A DNA stretch of 64,000 nucleotides, from positions 30,486 through 94,485 of the IMG/VR virus record IMGVR_UViG_3300043567_001187. One strand, 5' to 3'. This DNA comes from a virus. This document shows, piece after piece, positions 44,465-52,487 of this stretch; position 1 is the stretch's first letter, and each line of letters opens with the position of its first letter. Under the pieces are notes generated by a model. It saw only the letters and a list, made by a program, of their open reading frames with translations. It searched no databases and was not told the DNA's origin. The position numbers were made by a program, and so were the translations under genes.

Positions 44465-44983
44465 TTATAGTTGATATACAAATACTTGTATATTTTTCCA
44501 AATATCTGTAATCAGATCCTGAATAAAATTCCAATTACCACCAGCCAAACCACACCCAAACTTTGGGGCATGAATTTGCACTCTATTTTCACTATCAAAA
44601 TTCTGATGAATATATAAATTAACATTAGCCATACACTTAGCAAGACTATAGTAGTTTAGTGGTCTGGGATTGTTTTTATGTATGGTTCCATTTTGAGCTA
44701 TCATGTTAGCAAAAATTATCTTGTGCCCATAATCTTTGTTCTTATAAACTTCTACAAATTGTGTATATCCTAAAATATTTTGTTTACCAAGCAAATGATA
44801 ATTTTCTTTAACTATCGGGAAATGCTTGGCTACTCCAGCAGCAAAGCCAGCACCAAAAGAATTAACATTATTACAAACATGGGGAACTATAATTGAACAA
44901 CCATTATGGTTTTGATTCACATAAGACTCTATGTGTTCAAAAAGATTACCGATTAATAGTTGTGGCTTAAGAATAGTTTTCAT
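44465..44983 (-). CDS. Macrodomain protein
   Basis: 172 aa, essentially one macro domain: LLIGNLFEHI, IIVPHVCNNVNSFGAGFAAGVAKHFP (ADP-ribose-binding Asn and glycine loop), FANMIAQNG, APKFGCGLAGGNWNFI. Such domains hydrolyse ADP-ribose esters or ADP-ribose-1''-phosphate. In a phage it might reverse host ADP-ribosylation or handle tRNA repair products. Own promoter with a dyad at the -10. Confidence 0.85.
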   Translation of the reverse strand: MKTILKPQLLIGNLFEHIESYVNQNHNGCSIIVPHVCNNVNSFGAGFAAGVAKHFPIVKENYHLLGKQNILGYTQFVEVYKNKDYGHKIIFANMIAQNGTIHKNNPRPLNYYSLAKCMANVNLYIHQNFDSENRVQIHAPKFGCGLAGGNWNFIQDLITDIWKNIQVFVYQL

Positions 44984-44998
44984 AAAGATTTACTCCTA

Positions 44999-45014
44999 CT
45001 GAATAATAATTCAG
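44999..45014. promoter_or_regulatory. Inverted repeat over the -10 of the macrodomain promoter
   Basis: CTGAAT-4-ATTCAG, a perfect 6-bp dyad covering the -10 hexamer (45003-45008). Could be a repressor site or chance. Confidence 0.35.
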
Positions 45015-45030
45015 ATGATTCGTGTGTCAA
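45003..45030 (-). promoter_or_regulatory. Sigma70-like promoter for the macrodomain gene
   Basis: TTGACA (45025-45030), 16-base spacer, TATTAT (45003-45008), 20 bases before the start codon with AGGAG between. Confidence 0.6.
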
Positions 45031-45031
45031 A

Positions 45032-45268
45032 CTACCATTTATTGATAGGACACTTCTGATCTGCCCATGCTAGCTTATTAAGAAATCTTTTTTTACGACC
45101 TATATTACATCCGCAAACCATACATTCGTTATTAACACTATCCATCATATCACAATTTAAACAGATATTAAATCTATCGTTTATTAGATCTTGACTACTT
45201 TTTGGACATCCACTATAAATATGCCAAAATAATGATTTTAAAAATGTTTTTAGTCTAATAAGTATCAT
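45032..45268 (-). CDS. Small cysteine-rich protein, 78 aa
   Basis: RFNICLNCDMMDSVNNECMVCGC and WADQKCPINKW form a zinc-ribbon-like pair pattern; preceded by an amphipathic helix (RLKTFLKSLFWHIYSGC). Similar small proteins are frequent in phages. Coupled to the 70-aa gene upstream. Confidence 0.6.
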   Translation of the reverse strand: MILIRLKTFLKSLFWHIYSGCPKSSQDLINDRFNICLNCDMMDSVNNECMVCGCNIGRKKRFLNKLAWADQKCPINKW

Positions 45269-45477
45269 GTTTTTATAGGTATAATATTATTGTCTTTATC
45301 TAAAGAATAAATGCTAAGGGGCTCCACTATATCCTGACTACTAAGCCACTTTGGATATCCGCTTACTAAAGAATAGCACAATCTAGACCCGTCCCTCTTA
45401 AAGTCACTAGTTAATAAAAAGTTTTGTTCTTTATATACAAAACAATCTCCACTCTTTAATTCTTCAAGATATTTCAT
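45265..45477 (-). CDS. Unknown small protein, 70 aa
   Basis: ELKSGDCFVYKEQNFLLTSDF, beta-rich, acidic and small. ATGA-type overlap with its neighbours. Resembles the short beta proteins such as the one at 3667-3852; no function. Confidence 0.5.
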   Translation of the reverse strand: MKYLEELKSGDCFVYKEQNFLLTSDFKRDGSRLCYSLVSGYPKWLSSQDIVEPLSIYSLDKDNNIIPIKT

Positions 45478-45643
45478 TTTCCCAGTCTTCCCATATTTCT
45501 TCCGCTTTCATATCCTGTATTTTTCTTTTGTGCTGTTTTTTGCTTTTAGAAACAAACCTTTGTTCTTCTGAAACCATTGGTTTCTTATAAGTTTTATCAG
45601 CAAGTTTTTGTCGTCGAAGATCTTTTGAGTTATCAGAATCCAT
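45464..45643 (-). CDS. Small basic protein, 59 aa
   Basis: ATG 45643 to TGA 45464; overlaps the next gene by 14 bases. Strongly basic middle (FVSKSKKQHKRKIQ) and an acidic Trp-containing end (EEIWEDWENE). Directly behind a consensus promoter, which supports it. Function unknown; possibly an early host-takeover peptide. Confidence 0.55.
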   Translation of the reverse strand: MDSDNSKDLRRQKLADKTYKKPMVSEEQRFVSKSKKQHKRKIQDMKAEEIWEDWENEIS

Positions 45644-45672
45644 AGTATTATAAAAATTGGTAGTTACTATTT

Positions 45673-45700
45673 AATATAGTTAGAGTGTATAGATTGTCAA
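45673..45700 (-). promoter_or_regulatory. Sigma70-like promoter
   Basis: TTGACA (45695-45700), 16-base spacer, TATATT (45673-45678), upstream of the 59-aa, 70-aa and 78-aa genes. The -35 starts right after the protease stop codon. Confidence 0.6.
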
Positions 45701-46444
45701 CTATTTGGGTCTTAAATGTTTTTTTATCCAGTCTAAGTGTACACTGATTCTGGTATGCCCACATTCTGTAGCATAATCAGATTTTGGCTCTTGTTTTACT
45801 GCTAGTACACACGAATTAATTCCAGCTAATTTATTGTCTATAAATAATCCACCACCACTATCTCCACTAGCAATAATAAATTCTAGAGGAGTTTTCCCTT
45901 TGCCTATAGTTGGTGAGCATATTAATAAATGTTTATCTATATAATCTATCATATTTGATCCTGCTCTTTGTTTATTATCTCCTTTTGTTGCACCAGTATT
46001 AAACGTGCCGGTCATACCAAAACCCGATATATAACATAATCTTCCAATCTCGTCACTGTTTGTATATAGTTGTGGGTAATCTTTAAGTTTTAATTTATTT
46101 CGACTATATCCTATGGCAATATCATAATAACCAAATGTATTATCTTCATTAAACTGTGGAGGATAAACAAACTCTGTAATTACATATTCTGTCTTATTAA
46201 TTATAAAAATACAAGACTTTATTTCTTTAATTACATGAGCTGCTGTTAATATGTGGTCATCATCTATAGCAACGGCGGATGCATAAAATAATTTATTATC
46301 TTGTGTTCTACCTTGTAGTTGTCCAACACAAACAAAATTTTTAGAATATTCTATATATTGATTATCAGAAATATTAGGATCGATAGTTCCTGCTTTAGAA
46401 GTAAGAGATAAACACATCAAAACTATTAATATAATGTGTTTCAT
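45701..46444 (-). CDS. Secreted trypsin-like serine protease
   Basis: Start taken at the second ATG (46444), 6 bases after AAGAG; the ATG at 46450 adds two residues. Signal peptide MKHIILIVLMCLSLTSKAG. Catalytic His in LTAAHV, Asp in YYDIAIG, Ser in ASGDSGGGLF: the S1 triad is complete. It would act outside the cytoplasm, perhaps on envelope or virion proteins. S1 proteases are not routine phage genes. Follows a secreted thioredoxin-like gene. Confidence 0.85.
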   Translation of the reverse strand: MKHIILIVLMCLSLTSKAGTIDPNISDNQYIEYSKNFVCVGQLQGRTQDNKLFYASAVAIDDDHILTAAHVIKEIKSCIFIINKTEYVITEFVYPPQFNEDNTFGYYDIAIGYSRNKLKLKDYPQLYTNSDEIGRLCYISGFGMTGTFNTGATKGDNKQRAGSNMIDYIDKHLLICSPTIGKGKTPLEFIIASGDSGGGLFIDNKLAGINSCVLAVKQEPKSDYATECGHTRISVHLDWIKKHLRPK

Positions 46445-46466
46445 ATTCATCTCTTGTAATAAAAGA

Positions 46467-46844
46467 TTAGCGATTCAACCAGTCTGTAAAATTATGATAA
46501 TTACTATAACCTACTTTTCTTTTACTTTCTATATTATTTTTTAATACAAAATAATCCGGAATAGTTTTTACCTGATATTCTTTAGTTAGATCTAATCTTT
46601 TTTCAGTATTAACATAGCAGATGATATAAGTGTCAAAGTCTTTTATATTTTGATCTATGTCTTTTTTCATAATATTGCAAAATTTACACCAGTCAGCAGT
46701 AAAAACTACTAATATCGGCTGTTGAGTATCTTGGGCTATCAAAACAGCATCTTCTAAAGAATCATTAATATAAAAAGAATTACATAATCCAGTATTAGAT
46801 AAAGTAATAATAAAAAATATAATGCTATATAGTATTTTATTCAT
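46467..46844 (-). CDS. Secreted thioredoxin-like protein
   Basis: 125 aa from ATG 46844 (ATGA overlap with the actin-like gene). Signal peptide or anchor (ILYSIIFFIITLSNTGLC), then ILVVFTADWCKFCNIMKK with the CxxC active site and VKTIPDYFVL (cis-Pro). A periplasmic disulfide exchanger, fitting the cysteine-containing secreted protease next door. Confidence 0.82.
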   Translation of the reverse strand: MNKILYSIIFFIITLSNTGLCNSFYINDSLEDAVLIAQDTQQPILVVFTADWCKFCNIMKKDIDQNIKDFDTYIICYVNTEKRLDLTKEYQVKTIPDYFVLKNNIESKRKVGYSNYHNFTDWLNR

Positions 46845-47842
46845 AATACGTTTGAGGCTATCAAACATCCTTTTGCAACAGCGTGTAGTGGATCGTTAGC
46901 GTGTTTGACTACTTTAATAGCTAAAGGAAAATTATTTAGTTCTAATTGTTTGGTTAATTGTTCTACATAACCATCTGCCTGAGAAGTACCACCAGCTATT
47001 ACTATAGTAATAGGATTTTTAAATTTAGGCAAAGCTTTGCAGTTTTTTAATGCAAAACTTAATTGTTTAGCAGTATACTCTATGAGCCTCTCATAGTACG
47101 AGGCAACGGCTGATAAAACAGGATTGGGGTTGGGTTCGCCCACTTTAAAACCACCAGCCTCCTTCTCAGCCTGGACTACACTATCGGGTTCTCCTGTGGC
47201 AACAGCACTCATTCTATCAACCCAGTCGCCAGATTTTGTAGTGCTAAAGGCTACGGTAGGCTCACCGTTTAACATAATACAAACATTGGTCATACCAGCA
47301 CCACAACTAATACCAATGCCTGTATAATCTTCTTCTCCTAATTCAGCATAACATAAGGCTTCAGCTTCATTAATACTTCTAGCATCGTATCCACAGTCTG
47401 ATAAAACAGTTTTTACAACATCTTCATGATATCCTACGTCAAAATCATCATCTTCTTGATCTACTGGTTGAGCAGGGACGCAGAATACTAGTTTTTCATT
47501 GGGTTCTGATGCTGTTCCGACTACTTCTTTTAGAATAAAAGCTAAAATTCTTTTGGCATCTTTTTCTTTTGAAGAGACTACACCTTTATACATGGGTCTT
47601 TTTGCTGTGTCATTTCTTTCTATAGCTTTCTCGATAGCATCTTTGCCCAGAAGAATAAAAGAACCATCATTATCTTTAATAAAAACCTTACCCGACAATC
47701 CTTTTTCTATCATTTTTGTGGCTACGGGGGTGGATGGCTTTATAGTATAAAAAGCATCTCTAAAATCTTTATATTGTATATTTCCGTCATTTTCTTTTGC
47801 TAATACTATAAAACTTGTACCCACATCAAGGCCACAACTCAT
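46841..47842 (-). CDS. Actin-like ATPase (ParM/MreB/Hsp70 superfamily)
   Basis: 333 aa. CGLDVGTSF (phosphate-1), EAEALCYAEL, GIGISCGAGMTNVCIM (phosphate-2), ITIVIAGGTSQADGYV (adenosine). Phage actins position DNA or segregate it; a chaperone or kinase role is also possible for this fold. AGGAG upstream. Domain IIB-like insertions cannot be judged by eye. Confidence 0.75.
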   Translation of the reverse strand: MSCGLDVGTSFIVLAKENDGNIQYKDFRDAFYTIKPSTPVATKMIEKGLSGKVFIKDNDGSFILLGKDAIEKAIERNDTAKRPMYKGVVSSKEKDAKRILAFILKEVVGTASEPNEKLVFCVPAQPVDQEDDDFDVGYHEDVVKTVLSDCGYDARSINEAEALCYAELGEEDYTGIGISCGAGMTNVCIMLNGEPTVAFSTTKSGDWVDRMSAVATGEPDSVVQAEKEAGGFKVGEPNPNPVLSAVASYYERLIEYTAKQLSFALKNCKALPKFKNPITIVIAGGTSQADGYVEQLTKQLELNNFPLAIKVVKHANDPLHAVAKGCLIASNVL

Positions 47843-47844
47843 AA

Positions 47845-48153
47845 CTAGTCTCCTTTTAGTTTTTTCAGTTTATTAATCGACGATCCTATATTTTCTGTAG
47901 AATTTTGGATATCGCCCAAATTATCGTATTTTTTTTCGATATTTGTTGTATCTATTTTAGTAACTATTTTTTTATCGTCTATGGATATATTAGATTGTGG
48001 AATTTGTTTATTGATCTTGTGCTTATTATTATCAGTGTAATATACACCAGATGAACTATTTAACTTGCCTAATATAAAGCCAATACTGAACGATAATAGA
48101 TTCAAGACTATCAATATAGAAAGAATAATAATTTCGTAATTTATAGTATTAAT
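47845..48153 (-). CDS. Single-pass membrane protein, probable AUU start
   Basis: A TTG at 48114 would cut the membrane helix in half and has no Shine-Dalgarno. Upstream the frame is open and an ATT at 48151-48153 lies 7 bases after AGGAG, giving a 102-aa protein with a full N-terminal helix (YEIIILSILIVLNLLSFSIGFILG). The remainder is polar with a charged end. Overlaps the end of ruvB by 13 bases. Confidence 0.6.
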   Translation of the reverse strand: MNTINYEIIILSILIVLNLLSFSIGFILGKLNSSSGVYYTDNNKHKINKQIPQSNISIDDKKIVTKIDTTNIEKKYDNLGDIQNSTENIGSSINKLKKLKGD

Positions 48154-49058
48154 GGTTTGTCTCCTAATATTCTACCCTTTTGGGTACGTTTTACATACCC
48201 CGCCCTGACCAAATATGGCTCAATACTATTTTCAATAGTCTCAATAGCAATACCTGTCATAGACGAAATACTCTTTAATCCTAGCGGAGTACCTTTGGCC
48301 TTAATGAGTTCTTTAAGATACATAACGTCATAATTATCAAGACCAATATTATTTATACCCTGATTATTAAAAACCTCTTCCATACTCACTGTTTTATTCT
48401 TATAGAAGGATTTATAACTCTTATACCATTGTAGTCTAGAGTTTAAAATACGAGGAGTTCCTTTACTTCTTTTAGCAATCTCCAGCAAGTCATTTTCAGA
48501 GATCATTAGTCCGAGCTTTTTTGCGTTCAACCCTGCTAGTTTGGCTAGTTCATGCTCATCATAGAACACCAAATGTTCCTTGATGGTAAACCTATCATAA
48601 AAGGGTTGACTCAAACTTCCCCCACTAGTAGTAGCACCAATAAGTGTAAATAGTGGCAGATTAATAGTTTCTGGTTTGTCCTTGTCATCCTCTCCCTTTA
48701 CTGTGATATTTAGTACAAAATCTTCCATCACAGGATAAAGAAATTCTTCCACGATTTTAGGCAAACGATGAATCTCATCAATAAATAATACTGATCTGGG
48801 CATCATGCCCATAAGATAGGGAAGTAGATTCTTGATACTACGAATATTAGCAGCATTGATAGTATGCAAATTTACAGCAAGTTCATTAGCAACAGCACTC
48901 GCTAATGTGGTTTTACCAAGCCCAGGAGGTCCGTCAATTAAAATGTGTGGCATAGTAGATGATGACTCTACGCAGCCACTAACAATAATGCGTAGTCTAT
49001 CCACCACACTAGACTGCCCAATAATATCGTCAAACTTAGATGGTCGTACAATGTTCAT
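48141..49058 (-). CDS. ruvB: RuvB-type Holliday junction branch-migration helicase
   Basis: 305 aa AAA+ protein. FDDIIGQSSVVDRL, Walker A GPPGLGKTT (about 44-52), Walker B LFIDEIHRLP, sensor GATTSGG, FYDRF arginine region, and a winged-helix end (LKSISSMTGIAIETIENSIEPYLVRAGYVKRTQKGR). Moves four-way junctions with a RuvA partner; the adjoining gene at 49036 may encode one. Confidence 0.9.
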   Translation of the reverse strand: MNIVRPSKFDDIIGQSSVVDRLRIIVSGCVESSSTMPHILIDGPPGLGKTTLASAVANELAVNLHTINAANIRSIKNLLPYLMGMMPRSVLFIDEIHRLPKIVEEFLYPVMEDFVLNITVKGEDDKDKPETINLPLFTLIGATTSGGSLSQPFYDRFTIKEHLVFYDEHELAKLAGLNAKKLGLMISENDLLEIAKRSKGTPRILNSRLQWYKSYKSFYKNKTVSMEEVFNNQGINNIGLDNYDVMYLKELIKAKGTPLGLKSISSMTGIAIETIENSIEPYLVRAGYVKRTQKGRILGDKPLIL

Positions 49059-49440
49059 TTCTTAAAATCTCCAAGGTATTTTTTATTAGTAATCCAATAT
49101 CATTGGTTTGTTGGTTGGCGTATGCTTTGCTTAGTAATTCTTTAGACTCGTTTTTAGTAAACCCATATGGTAATAGTGCTTCTATAGCACGATTTAATAA
49201 ATCTTCTGGAATAGATGGTGGCGATTTTGTTTCTTTTGGCTTGATTGGTTTAGTGGCATACTTCAATTTAAATCCAGTAGTTCTTTTAACAGAAAAAACA
49301 CAGCCGCAATCACATACAATCTTAAAATTTTTAGTCGATGTTTCTAATAGAGAAAGCCAGTGTATATTAAAACATTCTGGACATCTATACTGAAGATGAA
49401 TATCGTAATCAGTCGGTTTCTGGTTTTTCTTTGTTTTCAT
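49036..49440 (-). CDS. Zinc-ribbon protein with RuvA domain III-like C-terminus
   Basis: 134 aa. Ribbon YRCPECFNIHWL .. IVCDCGCVF at the N-terminus, a Lys/Pro linker, then LNRAIEALLPYGFTKNESKELLSKAY .. LIKNTLEIL, close to the three-helix domain III of RuvA that binds RuvB. It overlaps ruvB by 23 bases. I infer it is a RuvB adaptor that uses a zinc ribbon instead of the RuvA junction-binding tetramer. Confidence 0.55.
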   Translation of the reverse strand: MKTKKNQKPTDYDIHLQYRCPECFNIHWLSLLETSTKNFKIVCDCGCVFSVKRTTGFKLKYATKPIKPKETKSPPSIPEDLLNRAIEALLPYGFTKNESKELLSKAYANQQTNDIGLLIKNTLEILRNEHCTTI

Positions 49441-49819
49441 CTTTTATCCAAAAAATAAAGTCATTAGATTCCTCGTCAAATCCTGTCTCTAATAATCCCT
49501 TATTAACCAAACCATTCAACATATTACTAACCATACGATCATTAAATAGTGTTATCATTTCCATAAAAGAATCGTCTGTCACAATATATCTAACTTGTTT
49601 AGTTTTTTTATTGATTTGTTTTTTAATAATGCTTTTTGCTATAATCATTGATTCTTCTTGAGAAAGAACTTGGTTAAATTCTTCTAGTTCTTCTATTTTT
49701 ACATCCTGAATTAGATCATCGGATGGATTGTCTTGATTTTTACCAAAGTTATTAAAAACCACCGATCTACTAGATAATACAAAACTATCTATATCCTTGA
49801 TAACATATTCTTTATTCAT
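49409..49819 (-). CDS. Unknown protein, 136 aa
   Basis: Acidic and helical (DDLIQDVKIEELEEFNQVLSQEESMIIAKSI); KNTKQVRYIVT-like strand then GLVNKGLLETGFDEESNDFIFWI, which looks like a winged-helix end. Probably DNA-binding or partner-binding; no family. Confidence 0.5.
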   Translation of the reverse strand: MNKEYVIKDIDSFVLSSRSVVFNNFGKNQDNPSDDLIQDVKIEELEEFNQVLSQEESMIIAKSIIKKQINKKTKQVRYIVTDDSFMEMITLFNDRMVSNMLNGLVNKGLLETGFDEESNDFIFWIKDENKEKPETD

Positions 49820-49826
49820 AGTTTCC

Positions 49827-50246
49827 TCAGTTTAAAATATCGTGCAGTCCATTATAATAGGCGGGCTGTTGTATGAAATAAGCAGCGTGGCTTTGTAGGT
49901 GTAGTTTATACTCATTATTAATTTTATCAACTACAAAATATTTCTTTTTCCAGATGGGGGAGTTTTGATAATTGGACCCCAAATACTGTAAGGAATTACC
50001 CTTATCAGTATTGGGATTCCAACTATTCACAGGAAACTTCTTCTCATAAAAACCGGGAATACTAACTATGTTATAGTCACTAGGAGGATTCTTAATAAAA
50101 TCATTAATTAGATCATCAAGCCATTTAGAAACAGGATTGTCTGGCCCAACGTCGAATTTATAATACCATTTGTATGGATCTTTTGGCACATCATCATAGT
50201 TATAGTCATCATAATCCTCTTCGTTATCATCGTATGATTCGTGCAT
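49827..50246 (-). CDS. Acidic N-terminal unknown protein, 139 aa
   Basis: Start ATG 50246, overlapping the previous frame's end region; the TTG at 50261 is less likely. DDNEEDYDDYNYDDVP acidic run, then a Trp/Tyr/Pro-rich part. Follows the AEP primase; function unknown. Confidence 0.5.
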   Translation of the reverse strand: MHESYDDNEEDYDDYNYDDVPKDPYKWYYKFDVGPDNPVSKWLDDLINDFIKNPPSDYNIVSIPGFYEKKFPVNSWNPNTDKGNSLQYLGSNYQNSPIWKKKYFVVDKINNEYKLHLQSHAAYFIQQPAYYNGLHDILN

Positions 50247-50248
50247 TT

Positions 50249-51463
50249 TTAACCAATACAAAAATGATCGCTAAGTTTATTCGCCAACTCTTTAGCGGAC
50301 GAAGATAGGAATCTGTTGTTACTAAAATAGAGTGGGGTGCTTACTTGATTAAGGAACTCCACGACGGTTTTTAAAAGTCTAGTCTGCTCACCGTCTAGAC
50401 TTAAAACATCATCGCCTGACGCTTCCTGACGCTTGTGACACGATCCTTCGTGGGGCAAGGTAGTGTCGATTGAATCAGTCTCGTCGTCTACCTCATTCTG
50501 AGCAAGTTCGGAACAAAGAATATCCTCTTCTTCGGAATCATCAACTAGATCATATTTAATATTTTGTTGACTATTCTTCTGACCACAACCCATAATATTA
50601 TTGAGTAAATACTTGGCTTGATCTATGACTCCGTAACTCTTTTTGTTTTGAAGATCATTTAGAATCTGTTTAGCAACCTCGGTCGATACTGGGATGCCAG
50701 TTTCATCAGATTGCTTATACGCAGTCGCATAGCCCTTATACCATTCGTCGCTGCATTTCTCTGGAACAATACTAATGTTTGCTGGTTGACCCGTTAAGGC
50801 ACTCTTTAGATCAGCAACATTAATTGGATTACCAGTTGAGCCACTAAGAATACTAGTAAAATAAGGTTGCTTACCTTCCCAACCTTTCCTCCACCAAGTA
50901 TAAGGAACTCGATAAATCTGATTGGCTTTAATCGCTCTTGGATCACCACCAAAATAGTTGACAAGTTTCTTCTGTAGACCGTTCCAGAACGTTTTATTTT
51001 TACCAATCATTTTTACTGATTGTTCATCAAAAAGCCAATAGCACTGATAACCATTACGAGTATCAACAACCCAACTTGGGGCTACTGGAAACTCGTTGAT
51101 AGTTTTTAGAAAACCCTTCTTCTTTTGCATTACAACGCTAGGCTTAAAATACTTGCCCTCATTGTCTCGCCCAGCATCCATATCACAGAAGCAACAGGTA
51201 AAGTTGTTAATAGCATATAGTTTTCGCCCACCATTAACATAAAAGTAAACATCAGAATTTTTCTTCACATTTGCTTCTGTAGCCTCAACTAGTCGATTAG
51301 TATGATTCATACTACTAATCTTTTTTCTAGGATCTCCATTATAGCAAAAGATGTGTTTGATACCAAAAGAGTCTAAAAACTTTTCTCTTGGCCTAAAATA
51401 CATTTTGCCGTGAGGGGAAAGTTTATGATCAAACGGATTGAATCCTAAATTATCGCTAAACAT
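50249..51463 (-). CDS. Archaeo-eukaryotic (RepB-type) primase-like protein
   Basis: 404 aa from ATG 51463 (AGGA 7 bases upstream; the TTG at 51484 is the alternative). CCFCDMDAGRDNEGKYF has the DxD metal site; PSWVVDTRNGYQCYWLF is the conserved strand with the histidine position replaced; GGDPRAIKANQIYRVPY matches the plasmid and phage AEP/PrimPol family. A C-terminal extension with little recognisable sequence follows. A second primase besides the DnaG-type at 7368. Confidence 0.68.
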   Translation of the reverse strand: MFSDNLGFNPFDHKLSPHGKMYFRPREKFLDSFGIKHIFCYNGDPRKKISSMNHTNRLVEATEANVKKNSDVYFYVNGGRKLYAINNFTCCFCDMDAGRDNEGKYFKPSVVMQKKKGFLKTINEFPVAPSWVVDTRNGYQCYWLFDEQSVKMIGKNKTFWNGLQKKLVNYFGGDPRAIKANQIYRVPYTWWRKGWEGKQPYFTSILSGSTGNPINVADLKSALTGQPANISIVPEKCSDEWYKGYATAYKQSDETGIPVSTEVAKQILNDLQNKKSYGVIDQAKYLLNNIMGCGQKNSQQNIKYDLVDDSEEEDILCSELAQNEVDDETDSIDTTLPHEGSCHKRQEASGDDVLSLDGEQTRLLKTVVEFLNQVSTPLYFSNNRFLSSSAKELANKLSDHFCIG

Positions 51464-51532
51464 AATATGTCCTGTTTCTTTCAATTATTCCTAAATATTG
51501 GGACAGCAACCTCTGCTATCATTATCAATATA

Positions 51533-51594
51533 AAAGTGGTGATGGAATCGAACCATCACAATAGTATTCTATTGAGTCACCAGACTTTCACTTT
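51533..51594 (-). other. Degenerate tRNA-like element
   Basis: 62 nt on the minus strand. AAAGTG / CACTTT can close an acceptor-like stem; GATGG TTCGATT CCATC is a perfect T-arm. The rest is abnormal: AGTC-TGGT-GACT mini-hairpin and CAATAG-AATA-CTATTG hairpin with no normal anticodon loop. Either a pseudo-tRNA or a structured processing signal, located between rIIB-like and primase genes. Confidence 0.45.
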
Positions 51595-51599
51595 AACGA

Positions 51600-52460
51600 T
51601 CAATACTGATCGTCATAATCCTCCTCAAAATCCTCTTCTTCATCTTCCTCGTCAAACTGATCCCAATAACTTTCGTCAAGGGTATTATAATCATCTTCAT
51701 CATCTTCACTATACTCATCCTCAGTAAAAGAGGCTGAATAAAGAGGCTTGAGAAGTTCGCCTTGATACTCTCCGACTACTTCATATCGGCAAGTGCGAAG
51801 TTTCTCACAATTACAATCGCTTGGAACACTAACAACATCACGAGGATTAATCTTAACGATAACAATACGATCACCAGACTCAACAGAGCCATATCCTGCT
51901 ACATAGTTCAATGCTCCAGCATGAAGTCCGTCTGAGCATCCTCTAGCACGATCATCATCAACTTTGGCTCGTTGCATTTTAACAACTTGACCAACACTAT
52001 TATCAAATACTCCACGGTACTTATCTTTAAAATCACTCCTAACAGCCTTGTAAGCAAGGAAGCACCCATCCTCAGTAATTGGCAGATGTTCGTGTTCAAG
52101 GAAATCATACAATTCCTTTTGACTCTGCATACTAGGATTTTCCATCAGATTATTAAGGAAATTAACAAGAGGCTGGAAAGGTAGACCCTTGCTCATAAAC
52201 TCAAGAATCCTCTTACTGATACTTCCATGAACCTCCTCGCCCTCGTACATAACCTTACCATTCTTAATCTCTACAAGACCATCACTAAAAGTGCTAACAG
52301 CCTTTTCGACATCTACAATTTCAAGAAGTTCATCAGCAGTCGCACTAGGCAATGCCTCAAGAATCATCTTATAGTTAATATGATCTGGAAGAACCTGATA
52401 GGTTCTATTATTAAGAACCAGTGTCAGATTTCCATCAACCCACATAAAAGGAACACTCAT
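51600..52460 (-). CDS. rIIB: rIIB-like protein
   Basis: 286 aa. ITEDGCFLAYKAVRSDFKDKYRG, MQRAKVDDDRARGCSDGLHAGALNYVAGYG and KINPRDVVSVPSDCNCEKLRTCRYEVVGEY match phage T4 rIIB-like proteins. The last 40 residues are an acidic tail (EDDEDDYNTLDE..DEEDEEEDFEED). Paired with rIIA-like as in T4; rII proteins limit exclusion by resident prophages through an unclear membrane role. Confidence 0.85.
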   Translation of the reverse strand: MSVPFMWVDGNLTLVLNNRTYQVLPDHINYKMILEALPSATADELLEIVDVEKAVSTFSDGLVEIKNGKVMYEGEEVHGSISKRILEFMSKGLPFQPLVNFLNNLMENPSMQSQKELYDFLEHEHLPITEDGCFLAYKAVRSDFKDKYRGVFDNSVGQVVKMQRAKVDDDRARGCSDGLHAGALNYVAGYGSVESGDRIVIVKINPRDVVSVPSDCNCEKLRTCRYEVVGEYQGELLKPLYSASFTEDEYSEDDEDDYNTLDESYWDQFDEEDEEEDFEEDYDDQY

Positions 52461-52487
52461 TATCTATCTCCTTGTTTACCTGTGAAA

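Noticed and set aside
51467-51727. Plus-strand ORF rich in His/Asn/Thr
   Set aside because: Antisense of the acidic rIIB tail and the tRNA-like region; composition comes from GAT/GAA codons read backwards.
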